A stretch of DNA of 6,143 nt from Burkholderiales bacterium (GTDB taxonomy: Bacteria; Pseudomonadota; Gammaproteobacteria; Burkholderiales; Chitinimonadaceae), in NCBI GenBank assembly GCA_019234745.1, contig JAFAKZ010000478.1:1-6143 (forward strand), read 5' to 3'. A program made the translations under genes and the position numbers. The first letter of the stretch is position 1, and the number at the start of each line of letters is the position of its first letter. Of this stretch, positions 6,096-6,143 are shown in pieces. Under the pieces are notes generated by a model. It worked only from the letters and a program-made list of their open reading frames with translations. It had not been told where the DNA came from and ran no database searches.

Positions 6096-6143
6096 ATGAG
6101 CCAGGACAAAGCCCCCGTTACCGCCGCCATCCGCGTGCTACGC
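6096..6143 (+). CDS. ybaK: probable Cys-tRNA(Pro) deacylase YbaK/EbsC family, 5' end only
   Basis: Only the first 16 codons lie in the window, reading MSQDKAPVTAAIRVLR. The K-x-PVT-x-A-I/V-R-x-L-R pattern resembles the start of YbaK proteins, which hydrolyse Cys-tRNA(Pro) formed in error by prolyl-tRNA synthetase. The catalytic part lies outside the window, so the call rests on the N-terminus alone. ATG 6096 is chosen because the alternative ATG at 6088 runs into TGA after two further codons. No strong Shine-Dalgarno sequence is visible. The gene runs off the right edge. Confidence 0.55.
   Translation, partial: MSQDKAPVTAAIRVLR

Noticed and set aside
5165..6130. 321-codon open frame on the - strand across the flavoprotein gene and the REP doublet
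   Set aside because: It runs antisense to a recognised gene and reads through the repeat, giving the well-known spurious peptide WIPAFAGMT.

Overview
The window looks like a chromosomal segment of a GC-rich betaproteobacterium. The evidence is the style of XseA, SelO and the MocR-type regulator, the strongly G/C-biased third codon positions, and an ATTCCC-N8-GGGAAT repeat of the kind common in Neisseriales and other proteobacteria. The genus cannot be fixed from the sequence alone. No phage, plasmid, CRISPR or toxin-antitoxin genes are visible, and most of the content is ordinary housekeeping or accessory chromosome.

Layout. Positions 1-280 are non-coding. They carry a perfect DnaA-box consensus and a sharply AT-rich tract upstream of xseA. 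xseA (281-1636, +) encodes the large subunit of exonuclease VII. It overlaps by four bases, through a TTGA junction, a small unrecognised membrane-anchored protein gene (1633-2136, +). That gene converges on selO (2120-3577, -), a protein AMPylator, and the two 3' ends overlap by 17 bp. selO lies 18 nt downstream of a MocR/PdxR-type regulator gene (3596-5134, -), so the two are probably cotranscribed. A 78-bp divergent promoter region separates the regulator from an FMN-binding flavoprotein gene of the pyridoxamine 5'-phosphate oxidase superfamily (5213-5842, +). A 253-bp gap follows, holding a 102-bp inverted pair of REP-like hairpins (5898-5999). The window ends in the first 16 codons of a probable ybaK-type Cys-tRNA(Pro) deacylase gene.

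How the parts fit together. XseA works with XseB (not in the window) to degrade single-stranded DNA. The small membrane protein is coupled to xseA by translation rather than by any evident shared function. The regulator and flavoprotein form a divergent pair of a well-known type: a PLP-binding MocR regulator beside a gene of the PNPOx-like superfamily, which suggests that B6-vitamer or amino-acid status controls the flavoprotein and the regulator itself. Placing SelO in the same regulatory unit is the most interesting arrangement here. No clearly novel system was found. The best leads are this regulator-SelO-flavoprotein arrangement, the uncharacterised XseA-coupled membrane protein, the DnaA-box/AT-rich leader and the REP doublet.
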